From: Eonycteris spelaea | Lineage: Eukaryota > Chordata > Mammalia > Chiroptera > Pteropodidae | Length of the DNA: 64,000 nucleotides | Assembly (NCBI GenBank): GCA_003508835.1 | Contig: PUFA01000012.1 | Coordinates: 19,200,001 to 19,264,000, forward strand | Direction of reading: 5' to 3' | Shown here: positions 48,441 to 59,430 of the stretch, one piece after another | How positions within the stretch are numbered: position 1 is the first letter of the stretch | Layout of the letters: each line of letters opens with the position of its first letter | Notes under the pieces: generated by a model | Database searches by the model: none | Told to the model about the DNA's origin: nothing | Seen by the model: the letters and a program-made list of their open reading frames with translations, nothing else | Translations under genes and position numbers: made by a program

Positions 48441-49054
48441 AGTAATCCCTTCTGGGTATTTATCCAAAGAAACCCAAAACAGTACTTTGACAGAACATGT
48501 GCATCCATATGTTCGCTGCAGCATTATTTTCAGTAGTCAAGATATGGAGGCAACCTGGGTGTCCACCAATGGATGAATAAATACAGAGCAGTGGTTCATA
48601 TGTATGATGGAATATTACTCAGCAAAAAAAAAAAAAATGAAATCTTGCCACCTGCAACATATGAGTGGACTTAGAGGGTATTGTGCTGAGTGGAGTAAGT
48701 CAGACAGAGAAACACAAATCCCACACAATTTCGCTTACATGTGAAATCTAACAAACAAAATAAACAAAATAAAAACAAACTCATGGGTACGGAGAATGTT
48801 TTGATGGTTGTAGATGAGGAGGGTTGGGGGCGTGCATGAAAAAGGGTAAGGAATTAGGAAGTACAAATCGGTAGTTACAAAATAGTCATGAGGATGTAAA
48901 GTACAGCATAAGAAATATAGTCAAAAATATTTTAATAACTATGTAGGGTACTATGTCTAATCACTATATTGTATATCTCAAACTAAAATAATATTGTATG
49001 CCAACTATAATTGAAAAATAAAAAGTTATTATTAATAATTTTAAAAAAGGACTC

Positions 49055-49600
49055 AAACACTATGTAAGCTTTTGGGATTGACTTTTCTTACTATAATTCT
49101 CTGTGATCTACCAGGTTGTCATGTGTATCAGTAGTTTGTTCTCCTATTATTGCTAAGTACAATTCCATATTAAGAATGCACACATTTTGTTTAACCATTC
49201 ACCTATTAAAAACATCTGAGTTTTTCCAGTTTTGGGTTATTACTGATAAAGCTGTCATAAACATTTGTGTGCGGGTTGTTGTGTAAACATAAGTCTTAAT
49301 TTCTCTGGGACAAATGCCCAGGAGTGCAGTTGCTGTGTCTTATGGTAGTTGCATGTTAATTTCTAAAGAAACAGAAAAACTGTTTTCCAGAGTGGCTGTA
49401 CTATTTTACAACCCCATTAACAATGTATGAGCGATCCAGTTTCTCTACATCCCTCACATTATTTATTTATTGTCATTTTTTATTTAGCCATTTCCTAATA
49501 GCTAATGATGATGAACATTTTTTCATACATGTGTTTGCTACGTATATATTCAGTACAGTGAAATGTCTCTTCGCGTCTTGTACCCATTTTCAAATTAAAT
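49055..49600 (-). mobile_element. Older L1, right part
   Basis: 'gatctaccaggttgtcatgt', 'gtttaaccattcacctatta', 'ctctgggacaaatgcccagg', 'ctgttttccagagtggctgt' and 'gctaatgatgatgaacattt' continue the reversed L1M element begun at 45430. Confidence 0.9.
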
Positions 49601-49604
49601 TGCT

Positions 49605-52600
49605 TTGCTTTTTTACTGTTGAGCTTTGAGATTTTAAAATATATTCAAGATACCAGTACTTTGTGGTGTGATGTATGATTTATAACAACTAACTTTTCTT
49701 CCCATGTTGGAATAGATTCTGATTCTTTGTATGAGGATGAGTCAAATTAGTTGATTTACATTTAGAGAAACATATTGTGTTAAATATGTAACTTTGAACA
49801 CAAGACTAGCTTCTAGCTGCAAGAGCGAGTATAGTTGAATTTGTTAGGTGTTCCTGTGACATAAAGCTATGAATCATGGCTCCAAACTGTGTATACCAAG
49901 GCACCTCAAGTTACCATAGTACTAACAGGAACGCTGGTTATTTTCAAGAGAAATCAGAGGTAATTGGTATCTATTTGATACCTTGCAAACTGCTAGCTCA
50001 AAGTAGTTTACATTTTCAACATTTTCACTTGTTTCTTTGTGAAACTAGAATTTTTGGCAGTTGCTAAAAAATGTGAAGAGAAAATGAGAGTGGTGTATGG
50101 GCCAATGAGATTTCAAGGTTGAGAAGCTGTGTGTTCTAGTGCTGAAGACAAATGCATTTCCTTTATCAAGTAATATGATGATTATTACAGAGTGAATTTA
50201 AATATTTTTCCGGCTTTTTGTACTCAAATTACTTTTTCAGTTGTTTGACCTAAACTACTAGTATAGTGGGTAGATATGTCTTTGAGCCCAGACACACTGT
50301 AGAGAATTATTGAGCCACTAAGGAAGTAAGGACTGATGCATCATCTGCTACAGGATTAAACAGACTTAGCTAACTCAAACCTTCATAGGGAAGGAGCCAA
50401 TGATTACAACTACTATGAAAATGGCTATATGGGCCGTGTAACAAATGACCATTACTTAAATACAATAAATTCTTCCTTTTTTGAATTTGTAAATATATAT
50501 ATATATATTTTTTAATTGTACAAGTGCTATCACTGACTACTCATATTTACCCAAAGAGTTATTGATATTCCATTCACTGCCTCCATTACAATCCGCAGGG
50601 ATGAAAGAACACAAAACAATTACAAATCAATTACTGTTACATTGAACTTTCAGGAGCCATAAATCTGAGAGCTGCCTTGCTAGGAGACACAGTAAATTTG
50701 ACAAGTTTCTTAATATTCAGAAGCCAGGCAGCAGATCTATTCAAAATTTACACTTTCTAATGTTGATTATGTCCTCTGTATGTTTTGTAATGGGATTTGT
50801 AAAATACGAAGGCCACATGCCTACCTTATTATATTATTATTAAACAGATCATATTAGGGTCATCTGTCCCATCATATTAGGCACTCTTACTCTGGAGACT
50901 GTCAGGTTTGTTAGTATAGTGAAACATTTTCCAGGGAGACTCTCCAATCTAATTTCAAAATACAAAACTTTCCTGGCATGTCTAAGAGAATTCTTGACAG
51001 TGAGCATCCATAAAGTCTCCATTCCCTCCTGGGAGAATGTCAATAAACTCATCTAAGTCCTCCTGACCCAATAATTATCATACCAACCACGGGCAGTACA
51101 CAGTGTGCCAAGTGTTATGCTGGAGTTTCATGGGTGGCTATAAAGATACAGTAGGTAAAAATGCCAAAAAGCTTTGGTGTCTAAAATATTTTAACATCTC
51201 TTTTGACTGATATAGGAAATGTTAATATAGTCTTGGTAATTAGGTTCCCAAATATTTCTTAGTGATAAAGTAAAAACGACCTCATAAAACTAGCAGCTGT
51301 ATATTTCACCTTCTCATTCCTCCCTTGTCAGATGCTGAAAAAAGGGTAAGGTTTTTCTCAAGAGCATTTGTTCTCCCTAATTCAGGCTTTCATTTTTACC
51401 TCGTTGACTCTAAAGCTTCAGCAACCACCATACCCACATTGCCCACCTGGATGATGCTCTCGCTATCCAAAACCAGAATCTAAGGGTACCGTTAGAGGGT
51501 AGAGCTTCTCCTACCCCAGTCATCCTAAAGTGCCTCCACCCAAGAAAGGTAAAGTCCTTTATTATTCACTGATGCTCTGCCTTGGGATGGGAAGGATGAA
51601 TGATGGAAGGTGGCTGCTTGGCTTCAGCTTTAGCCAGGAGATGGCAGGAGAAAGCCACTCCAGCAGAGATGGCAGACACTCAAGAGGCCTCGTTTGGGAT
51701 TGGGCCATCAGTGACAATTCTTGGGGATTTAGCAATTCAACATCAAAGGGCTAAATTGGAGGCCCAGGATTGGGAGCTAAAGCATGGCTAACCCCAAAAG
51801 AGAATCAAGCGAGTTGGGATACCAGTGGGAGTCTAGCCAGTTTGAAGTAGATGATGGGAATGGCAGAAAGTAAAAGAAGTCAAGCAAGAAAGAAGAAGGT
51901 CACCTGACTTAAAGCAGTTTGTTACTAAAAGCCAAGGCATTTGAGTTTTTGGAAACTTCCATTCTCTTACTGTGGCCAAGCCACGGTTACGAATTCTTTC
52001 TCGTTTCCTAAAGCTCATCTTCTAGTTACAGAGTGGAGGTCCTAATACTCATCTAATGGTAGCACCAACCGTCACCTGCCCACCCTCTGCCTTTCAAACC
52101 AGCAAATGGACATGGTGCTATTAGCCCAAGCAAGAAAGATGTTGGATCATATCCCAAAGAAATCATCTTATGAGAGAAAAAAAGTGAAGTGGGAGAGAAA
52201 AATATGGAACTACAATCAAGTACTGATGTATTTATGAGGCTATGTCATCTGCTTCATCATTGCTAAGATAATGAATAGGAAATTGCAGAAAGGCTTAAGG
52301 AAAGTTTATGGGTTCTTTAAAGCATATCTGCAGGGAAATTCTTTAAGGAAGTGATTAGCAATTTAATGAGAAGTTAGAAAACGTACCATCCCCCTACATA
52401 TGTGCATAAGTCTATAAGGAACCTCACTAGCTATTCTAAAGACTGCACTTTAAAGCACCTTAAGTGCTGTAAAGTGCATATGGTCACCAATGTTATAGTT
52501 TTATCAGGTGTCTATTTTATAGGATCAACCTCAGATAACCTTGCAACTTCTGAAATAGTACTTCCTCCATTCCAAAGAAAATACCCTGATCACTGTGACA

Positions 52601-52678
52601 TGCTATGACATCCACTTACCTAAGAATCTTCCTAGAAATTTTGATACATCTTGGTCAGAGTGAAAACAGTGTTTTTTC
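49605..52678. other. Intronic stretch, mostly unassigned
   Basis: About 3 kb without an exon, RNA or confident repeat. A short (AT)n lies at about 50493-50509. An L2-like scrap ('cagtacacagtgtgccaagt') is possible near 51095. Confidence 0.5.
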
Positions 52679-52679
52679 C

Positions 52680-52812
52680 TTTAAATTTATTTTTTTAATT
52701 GAAGAAATGATTTATTTTTTTTTCCTCATCTACTTATCCCTCTCCCCTCCCTTCTGGTAACCACTAGTCCATTGTCCATGTCCATGAGTCTCTGTTTGTT
52801 CGCTAAAATATC
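52680..52812 (-). mobile_element. L1 3'-end fragment
   Basis: 'tggtaaccactagtccattg', 'tccatgtccatgagtctctg' and a T-rich left end are a reversed L1 3' UTR piece. Confidence 0.72.
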
Positions 52813-52944
52813 AATTTCATCAATACTGGAACTGCCAGCATGGTTGTTAATTCAAGAAGAATCTTGTTGAAATGAAATGGCTGATAATGATGTCTATTGG
52901 ATTTTGTCTGAATTAGGGGAGGAAATTAAGAGGCTGACAGTTTT

Positions 52945-53155
52945 TGAGAACTTTTATATATTTATCTAACTTAATCTGCACAACATACCTGTGAAGTGGG
53001 CCCTCCCTTCTATTTTATAGATGAGAGAAAAGAGACTTGGAGAGGTTTATAAACAGGCTAAGGATATTTAACTATTAGGTTGCAGATTTGGTATTGGAAT
53101 CTGACCCAGGTCCTATGTGACATGTGTCTAAAGCTTCATGTTAGGTGACCTAAAC
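52945..53155 (-). mobile_element. MIR SINE
   Basis: 'cacaacatacctgtgaagtg', 'attttatagatgagagaaaa' and 'ggaatctgacccaggtccta' are the reversed MIR. Confidence 0.82.
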
Positions 53156-53159
53156 TTTA

Positions 53160-54175
53160 GCCCCAGATGTTGCAGACATCCTGGACATTTCCACATTTTC
53201 ATCCTCCAAATCACCTGAGTCACCCTCAAGGTCTTGGTGCATGCAAATTTGCATATTTCATGGGATGAGATAAATCATTTTACTCTTGAGAATGATTTGC
53301 CAAGCAAAGCTCTGGAAGTTCTCAGCTGCACTCCATGAACAATCAGATACTTCATTCCCAGGAAAGCCTAAATATGTGGCAATTTTCAAAGGGGAACTTG
53401 GAAATATACATAGGAGCCTTTGTTCCTAAAATGAGATGACCAGTTTTGTCTGTTCTCATGTTGTAATGTGGTGATTGGGTAAAAGGGATGTCAAACCAGA
53501 TAGGAGACATGAACTTGGACAAAACAAGAAGGGGATTCAGGAAGATGATTTCACTTTCTTATCAGTTAGTTCAATCACTCCACAGGGAAAATATACATCT
53601 TCCTTGTTGAGAAGATGTTTAGGTAAGTCCATTTGGGGGTAGAATCTGAATGAGGACAGAACTGTTTAATTTGAGACTTGGGGTAAGACTTGCTTTTTTC
53701 TCTAAAGAGGGAGGAAACAGTAAGGGAGAAAAAGATGGAAAAATGGGTTTAGCAGATGAAATGAAGAAAGCTCTCTTGACGTGCAAAGTAATTTCATTTT
53801 ATTTCCCACCTCCACTTCTAATTGGGTTATCAAAGTCACAAAACACTTGAGAAAAGTGGAATTTTAAAATAATTGTCTGGCATATTGTTTGGAATAATAG
53901 AGTGGTACAGGAAAAATATTAGTGGTCATAGAGGCAGATCCACAAGAAAGTAAGCTTCTGAGAATTTTATCAGTTGGCAGGGGGTGGTGGTTGGCTCTAG
54001 ATTACAACAGGCCATGAAATGGTTTAAGTCAAGTTCAACCTAAGGCAGCTGACACCTGCACTTAGTAGCTTTACAGTTCAGTGCTCTTGCTGTTTCTGAT
54101 TCTATTCGCCTCTCTTAGGACCCTAGGACTTTTACCACCCTCCGGTGATGTCCTGGGTTAATTCTCAACAACTCT
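53160..54175. other. Intronic stretch, unassigned
   Basis: No exon, RNA or repeat recognised. Confidence 0.5.
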
Positions 54176-54176
54176 G

Positions 54177-54203
54177 TGAAGAAGAAGAAGAGGACGAGGA
54201 CGA

Positions 54204-54238
<35 letters not shown>

Positions 54239-54322
54239 AGACGAAGACGAAGATGAAGATGAAGACGAGAGAAGAAGAAGAAGAGGAAGAAGAAGAAGCA
54301 AAGCAGCAGCAGCAGCAGCAGC
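54177..54322. repeat. Purine-rich (GAA)/(GACGAG)/(GAC GAA) array ending in (CAG)7
   Basis: Starts as (GAA)n, becomes (GACGAG)n with about seven units, then GACGAA and GATGAA, then (GAA)n again, and ends with about seven CAG units at 54302-54322. All units keep a 3-nt register, so both strands have long meaningless frames (Glu-Asp on plus, Ser or Arg-Pro on minus). Many CpG sites are still intact in the GACGAG units. Confidence 0.95.
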
Positions 54323-54374
54323 AAAAACAGATATTGAAATGGAAGCAGGTAGGATAACTGTATATATCTCAAAA

Positions 54375-54460
54375 AAGGAAGGAAGGAAGGAAGGAAGGAA
54401 GGAAGGAAGGAAGGAAGGAAGGAAGGAGGAAGGAAGGAAGGAAGGAGGGAAGGAAGGAAG
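54375..54460. repeat. (GGAA)n microsatellite
   Basis: About twenty copies with three single-base interruptions toward the right end. Confidence 0.97.
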
Positions 54461-54889
54461 ATGATTTTTCAGCTGAGAGAAGAAAATCATATTAGCACTG
54501 CTTAATGCTCAAATTAAAAAAATAGGAGGCCTTTTTGAGTGGAAATAAATGACTGAATTATTATTTATAGTCAATCAATTAAGGAGCAAATGATAGCACT
54601 CAAATGAAGTTTCTTCCCTGCTTGGTGAAATATAAATAGTGGCCCATCATGATGCCAATTTTACAAAAAATCTTTCTAGCAACTTTGATGTTCTCTTCAA
54701 AAGGAATGCCATTTTAAAAATAAATGATTCCTGCACCTTCCTTCAAATCTTCACTCTCCTTTTGTGGTTAAACACAAATATCCTGAAACCTTAGTTGATT
54801 TAAAGTTGCCTGTTTCCTCTATATGTTAGAATATTAAGGGGTGCCCAAGAAGATAATGTCTAAACCTATTTTATAATCTTTCTTAAATT

Positions 54890-55018
54890 CATTTAGGTGC
54901 ACTAAACAGTTCACAGAACTGATCTTATTTAAACATCACAAGAGCCCTAGAATAAAAGTAGTATTATTCTCAATTTTTAGAACAGGAAACTTAAGTTAAC
55001 AGTAGTTAACCTACCCCA
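54890..55018 (-). mobile_element. MIR fragment
   Basis: 'actgatcttatttaaacatc', 'acaagagccctagaataaaa' and 'ttttagaacaggaaacttaa' follow the reversed MIR 3' half. Confidence 0.7.
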
Positions 55019-55021
55019 TTT

Positions 55022-55190
55022 TATTCATTCATTCTTTCAACAACTATTTATAGAGTGCCTACTCTGTGTCACTCCCTATTCTAGTTGAAGATACAACATT
55101 ACACATAACAGAAAAGGTTTCTGGACTTAAGGAATTTATATCTGAGTGGGAGATACACAGTAAAGTAAATATGTAAAATATAAATTATAT
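55022..55190 (-). mobile_element. L2 LINE 3' end
   Basis: 'tattcattcattctttcaac', 'tagagtgcctactctgtgtc', 'ctggacttaaggaatttata' and 'gagtgggagatacacagtaa' are the reversed L2 3' UTR. Confidence 0.82.
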
Positions 55191-55279
55191 TAAGTGATTA
55201 TGTTGTTATAGAGAAAATTAATAGGGATAGAAAGCATTAGGGGAATTGAAGTTTAAAAAAGGATTGACTGAAAAGGCCT

Positions 55280-55818
55280 GACTGAGACATGTGGGTTAAA
55301 AAGGGCTCAAATTCTTTGCTGCTTCTCGTATTAAAAGAAGTCAGTTTACACCTCTATTTACTTCTGCTAGACTCTGGGCTGTTCAGTGTCTTCTTTAACC
55401 AACAGCATTTGGTGGAAGTTATGCTACATCTCGTTGCTGGCCAACTTCAAGATGATTGGCAGCTTCCACCTGGTGTCATCTTTGCTCTGAGCTTACATGT
55501 AAGAACTTTTACTACTTTGAGGAGCCATGTTTTTGAGCAAGCTCAATCTATGCAGAGCAAGAAGAATGTGGAGAGAAGACAGAGGTAAAGATACAGAGAT
55601 AGAGAAGTCCAGCCATCCCCAAGCTGTTCTTATATCCACTTCCTTCAGGCTATCCCAACTGAGGTCCCAGACACTGTGGCGCAGAAACAAGCTTTCCTCT
55701 CTACATCCTGTCCGATGTCCTGGCCCACAGAATCAGCAGATGTAACAATAATAAATCGTTGTTATTTAAACCACTAATTTTTGAGGCTGTTTTTTTATAT
55801 TGTGATTGATAACCAGAA
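55280..55818 (+). mobile_element. MLT1-type LTR
   Basis: 'tttgctgcttctcgtattaa', 'ggccaacttcaagatgattg', 'aatcagcagatgtaacaata', 'ataaatcgttgttatttaaa' and 'tatattgtgattgataacca' follow a MaLR-type LTR with polyadenylation region and right end. The frames at 55289-55745 lie within it and are not genes. Confidence 0.65.
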
Positions 55819-55879
55819 GAGAAGACATAAAGAAGGTTAGGGAGTAAGCTACTTTAGGAACAGCATTCTAGGCACTTTT

Positions 55880-56123
55880 AAAGGCTCTGCACGGTCTACA
55901 GCCATGCTGCCCTGAACAAGCTCGATCCCATTGAATCTTGGAAGCTAAGCAGGGTCAGGCCTGGTTAGTACTTGGATGGGAGACCACCAAGGAAGACCGG
56001 GTCCTGTAGGCCTAAAAAAAATAAGGGATTGTAAACTGAAAAGGTCCTTGCAATCTGTGAGGTCAACCAAGTGTTGCCTCGTCTAATAAACAAACAAATA
56101 AATAAATAACAACAAAGGCTCTG
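55880..56123 (+). mobile_element. 5S rRNA-derived SINE with target-site duplications
   Basis: The head, 55894-56013, is 120 nt and collinear with vertebrate 5S rRNA over its whole length. The internal promoter is well kept: aagctaagcagggtc (A box) at 55942-55956 and agtacttggatgggagac (C box) at 55967-55984. A non-5S segment follows, including 'gcaatctgtgaggtcaacca', then an A-rich tail of (AAAC/AAAT) units. A 10-bp duplication aaaggctctg flanks it at 55880-55889 and 56114-56123. A second, headless copy of the tail at 32099 shows this is a repeat family, not a lone 5S pseudogene. 5S-derived SINEs are known from fruit bats. It lies antisense to CPNE4. Confidence 0.92.
55894..56013 (+). pseudogene. 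5S rRNA-like head of the SINE
   Basis: Full-length 5S homology with about fifteen differences from the mammalian 5S gene, mainly in the first 45 nt. The downstream T-run terminator of a true 5S gene is replaced by an A-rich sequence. It is therefore not a functional 5S rRNA gene. TFIIIA/TFIIIC-type promoter boxes remain, so transcription by RNA polymerase III is conceivable, which is inference. Confidence 0.88.
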
Positions 56124-56149
56124 AATGGACCTTGGGGTGAAATAAAAGA

Positions 56150-56345
56150 GAGAGGAGGCCAATGTGGCTGGAACAGATTGAATGAAGGGGAGAGTGGAAT
56201 TAGATCAAGTTAGAGAGATAAAGTGGGAGGCAGGTCACGTATGGCCTTGTAGGCCATTGTAAGGACTTTGAGTGACATGGGGGTGTACTGGAGGCTGGAG
56301 TGGATTAATGACATGGTATTATATATGTTTAAGGATCTGTCATCC
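56150..56345 (-). mobile_element. L2 LINE fragment
   Basis: 'gaggccaatgtggctggaac', 'ggccttgtaggccattgtaa' and 'ggactttgagtgacatgggg' match the reversed L2 ORF2 region. Confidence 0.8.
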
Positions 56346-56379
56346 AAAAGTGGGTATATACTATTGAACAAAACCAACT

Positions 56380-56500
56380 TAGACACTGACCTTATTAAAT
56401 TTAAAGAATCCAGCAGTTAAGTGTCAAGGCAGATATGGGACAGGACTGCCTGTCTCAACCAAAGGTTGTGCCCTTAATTACTGCACTATGCCTGGTCAGA
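56380..56500 (-). mobile_element. Possible MIR fragment
   Basis: 'gggacaggactgcctgtctc' and 'cttaattactgcactatgcc' resemble the reversed MIR head. Weak. Confidence 0.4.
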
Positions 56501-56789
56501 TTGGTGACTGCTAGACTTCTCCATGACATCTCAGTTCTTGACTAAAGTTCAGTATCTTAAGATTTTTTTGCTTAGGATAAACAAGGAACTACTTGTTTTT
56601 GTTACTCAACTTGAGAATTAATATTGAATAACATGTGGATAAAAAAGAAACCACAGGAGAAAATATTTATCAGCTGGAGTTCAACCACTTTTTAAAAAAT
56701 CATTTTGTGAGGCTTCACTGTTAAAGCAATACTGTGACTGCTCAAGGTTAAGATCGGTGTTGGGGTGGATGAACCGGAAAGAGTCTTGG

Positions 56790-56910
56790 TCTGGAGTTGA
56801 GCACCAATTCTACCTTGAAATTTCTGTGTGAGCCTGAGAAAAATCACTTAGCCTCTCTGGGTCTCTAATACCTCACCAGGACAATGAGAGGTATTTTCCA
56901 AATGTGTTTT
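56790..56910 (+). mobile_element. MIR fragment
   Basis: 'gagcaccaattctaccttga', 'gtgagcctgagaaaaatcac' and 'ttagcctctctgggtctcta' are MIR head and core. Confidence 0.75.
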
Positions 56911-56914
56911 GTGA

Positions 56915-58685
56915 AACAGTAACTGATACAACACTGTTTAAAAATGTGCCTGTTTGGATACATGTTGTATATGTGTATGTGTATGTGTTTTGGGGGGGGA
57001 GTGGGGGAGTCATGCCAAATAAGCTGGAAGATTCTGTATATTATGTCTCCTCCTTAAAGATCCACAATACTAATTAGCAAATTAAAGACCCTGATAAATT
57101 CTGTAATGCACTTGGGGACTGACAGCACGTAACTAAAACACTATGATCTTTCTTCACCTCAATGATGCATTTTTTTTTATGTTATCAACCCATAATATGT
57201 ACCTATCTTATCCCATTGCTGTAAGCTGAGGTTAAATCACTTATTAGATATTAGCATTTCTAGTCTATAGCTGATCCTCGATGTATGTCAGTTCCAGCAT
57301 CTTGTCTCATCTTTTCTCTTTTTGGCCTTATTTAAAACACAGAATTTTCTAGATCTTTGTTTCTTGAATAATAAGTAAGAGTGAAAAATACATGCTTTCA
57401 CTATTGTAAATGACAGATGAATATGATGTAGTGCTGCCACTCGGAAATAGTCACCTCTCTCCGTCTGTGTGGTTTGGGGGAGGACGTGTATCAGAGATAG
57501 AGACTATACAATCACCTCTTATGGGACAAGAGCTTCAACCTCCTTCTTCAAGCTCTTTTTGGAGAGCAACTTAAGTGGGTTAGTATGATGACAGTGCATG
57601 TTCTAACGTTTTTTCCTCGGGCATTAACAAGTTACTAGTCAGGCACATGACCTAAAGAGGGTAACAATAGAAAGAGAGGACAATATTAAGAATAACAATA
57701 TTAAGAACTAGAGATCTACTCCTTGAAATTTAAAGATTTGATAAATATTTCATTCCTTTCAGTGAGAAAGCTCAGATAATAGCATTAAAATATCAACTAT
57801 TTTCCCATTACTTTAGATACTTTTTTTTTTCCTTGACCAAGTTTCAATGGGCAAAAGCATATGGTCTTTTTGATATTACAATTGAACTTGTACATGTCAA
57901 GGCAGGAAAAAAAATCACACACACAGAAGTGACTAGACCAATTCCGCTAAAATTACTATGGAGAAGGAGGATGTTAAGGCAGGAAAGAATATATGTACCG
58001 CAAAATGACTTCTTTTAGAAAATAAAACTTTCTTTTCTAAACAGGATTTGACCATCTAGAATCTTCTCCAAATATAGTAATGTATGTTCCCCAAGAAATC
58101 CTACCCTGTTGCATGTGTCCTTAATTATGATAAAGCAGCCAACCAGTGTTTGATTCTCTTGCACAAGGTGTTTTCCTCTTTAAATTGGACAAGTAATAAA
58201 GTATCGTGATAAATGTGATTTAGAAACTGACTTAATAAATAAGATAACAGGAACTACAGCTGCCACATTCAGGCAGCCTTCATTTTATGCAGCTGATCCA
58301 AAGTACACCTGTCTGAAGTACCCGTCATGATAAACCTGTCCAGTGCTCATTGTGCTCAAGTGGTGTGATAATAAATTAGGTTGTTATTCCTCCAAATCTC
58401 CTACCTATTTCTAGAGCTGTCTCATTGTATTTTAGCTCAAGTTAATGATAACCCTAAATGCAGTATTACTAGTTATTATTTCTTACTTCAAATAGCGCTT
58501 AAGTGGCTAATGTTCCCTGGTATAGATAACGTGCTAGGCCAACTACAGAGATTATGATGGGCAGAACAAAGAGGCCACAGGAAAGCATGACTCTGGCTCT
58601 CCAATCAGATCATGTTTGCCTCCCAGACTTCACCTTTCTCAGGCAGGCAAATAATCTATAGGAAATTAGTTGCTAACATTAAATG
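56915..58685. other. Intronic stretch, unassigned
   Basis: No exon or repeat recognised apart from a degenerate (GTGTAT)n with a G8 run near 56970-57000. 58130-58400 is the least repeat-like part and is a candidate conserved non-coding segment. Confidence 0.5.
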
Positions 58686-58687
58686 AC

Positions 58688-58918
58688 AGCACTCTCTTAC
58701 ACTACTTATGGGATATATACCTTTTGGAAAAAAACTTAACAATATATAACAGAAGCCTTAATGATGACTATGTTCTTTTACCATGCAATTTAGTATTTAG
58801 GAATTAATCTAAGAAATGTTCAGCACAGCATTTTCTAAAAAAGAAGAAAAAAGGAAACAACTGAAATGTCCAATAATATGGGTTTGATTAATTATTTATG
58901 GCATACCCAATATTGTTT
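58688..58918 (+). mobile_element. Old L1 3' region, left part
   Basis: 'ctcttacactacttatggga', 'gaattaatctaagaaatgtt', 'cagcacagcattttctaaaa' and 'gaaatgtccaataatatggg' follow the L1 3' region in order. The match stops at about 58918 and continues at 59155. Confidence 0.75.
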
Positions 58919-58919
58919 T

Positions 58920-59152
58920 CCAGCAAACATTTACATGGTGTGCCAGACTCTAAGGATTACAAGTTTTAATTTGTTTAATCTCCAAAACCCCAAGAGGTAG
59001 TAATGTTATAATCCCAATTTTACAAATGAGTAAACTAAGTCACAGGGATTCAAACAACTTGCCCAAGGTCACATTGCTACTAAATGGCTGACCTGACATT
59101 TGAATCCAGCAGTTGGGCACAATAGTCTGTGTTCTTAATCTCTCTGCTGCCT
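58920..59152 (-). mobile_element. MIR SINE within an L1
   Basis: 'gcaaacatttacatggtgtg', 'gtttaatctccaaaacccca', 'tttacaaatgagtaaactaa', 'acttgcccaaggtcacattg' and 'ctgacatttgaatccagcag' are the reversed MIR at nearly full length. The L1 is continuous on either side. Confidence 0.88.
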
Positions 59153-59154
59153 CA

Positions 59155-59430
59155 CAATAAAATGCTGTTCCATCAGTACAACTGATATTAGGGATACATA
59201 TTATTTTATGAAAAAGTGTTTAAAATAGGTGGGTAAATAAATAAAAGCAGGTTACAAAACAGATTGGACAGCATGACCCATTTTTATAGAAAAAAAAGAA
59301 CAATATATTTATAGAAAGAAAGAAACCTTAAAGGTCTTTCAAGACATATCCAACTTTTAACAGTGGTTATTTCTAGGTGGCATCTGTAGGTCCTTCTGAA
59401 GTTTTCTTCATGCTTATCTCCTAGTTCTAA
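59155..59430 (+). mobile_element. Old L1 3' region, right part
   Basis: 'ttatgaaaaagtgtttaaaa', 'gacagcatgacccattttta' and 'aacagtggttatttctaggt' then 'ggcatctgta' are the L1 3' UTR continuing from 58918. Confidence 0.75.

Larger units (their letters stand above)
45756..49054 (+). mobile_element. Younger L1, nearly full at the 5' end, internally deleted
   Basis: About 3.26 kb (roughly 45770-49039) containing a 5' UTR that starts near 'cccagtcaagatggcagatt', ORF1, the first part of ORF2 and a 3' UTR ending 'gccaactataattgaaaaat'. A full L1 is about 6-7 kb; most of ORF2 is absent. A flanking duplication tttaaatggactca (45756-45769) and a degraded copy ending ggactca at 49054 mark the insertion into the older minus-strand L1. 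Both ORFs are broken. Confidence 0.88.

Noticed and set aside
54115..54490. Frames encoding Glu-Asp, Ser or Arg-Pro runs
   Set aside because: They come from a three-base-register purine repeat. There is no splice context or homologue.
55894..56013. Functional 5S rRNA gene
   Set aside because: About fifteen substitutions, no T-run terminator, and the head is fused to a repeat tail with an A-rich end and target-site duplications.
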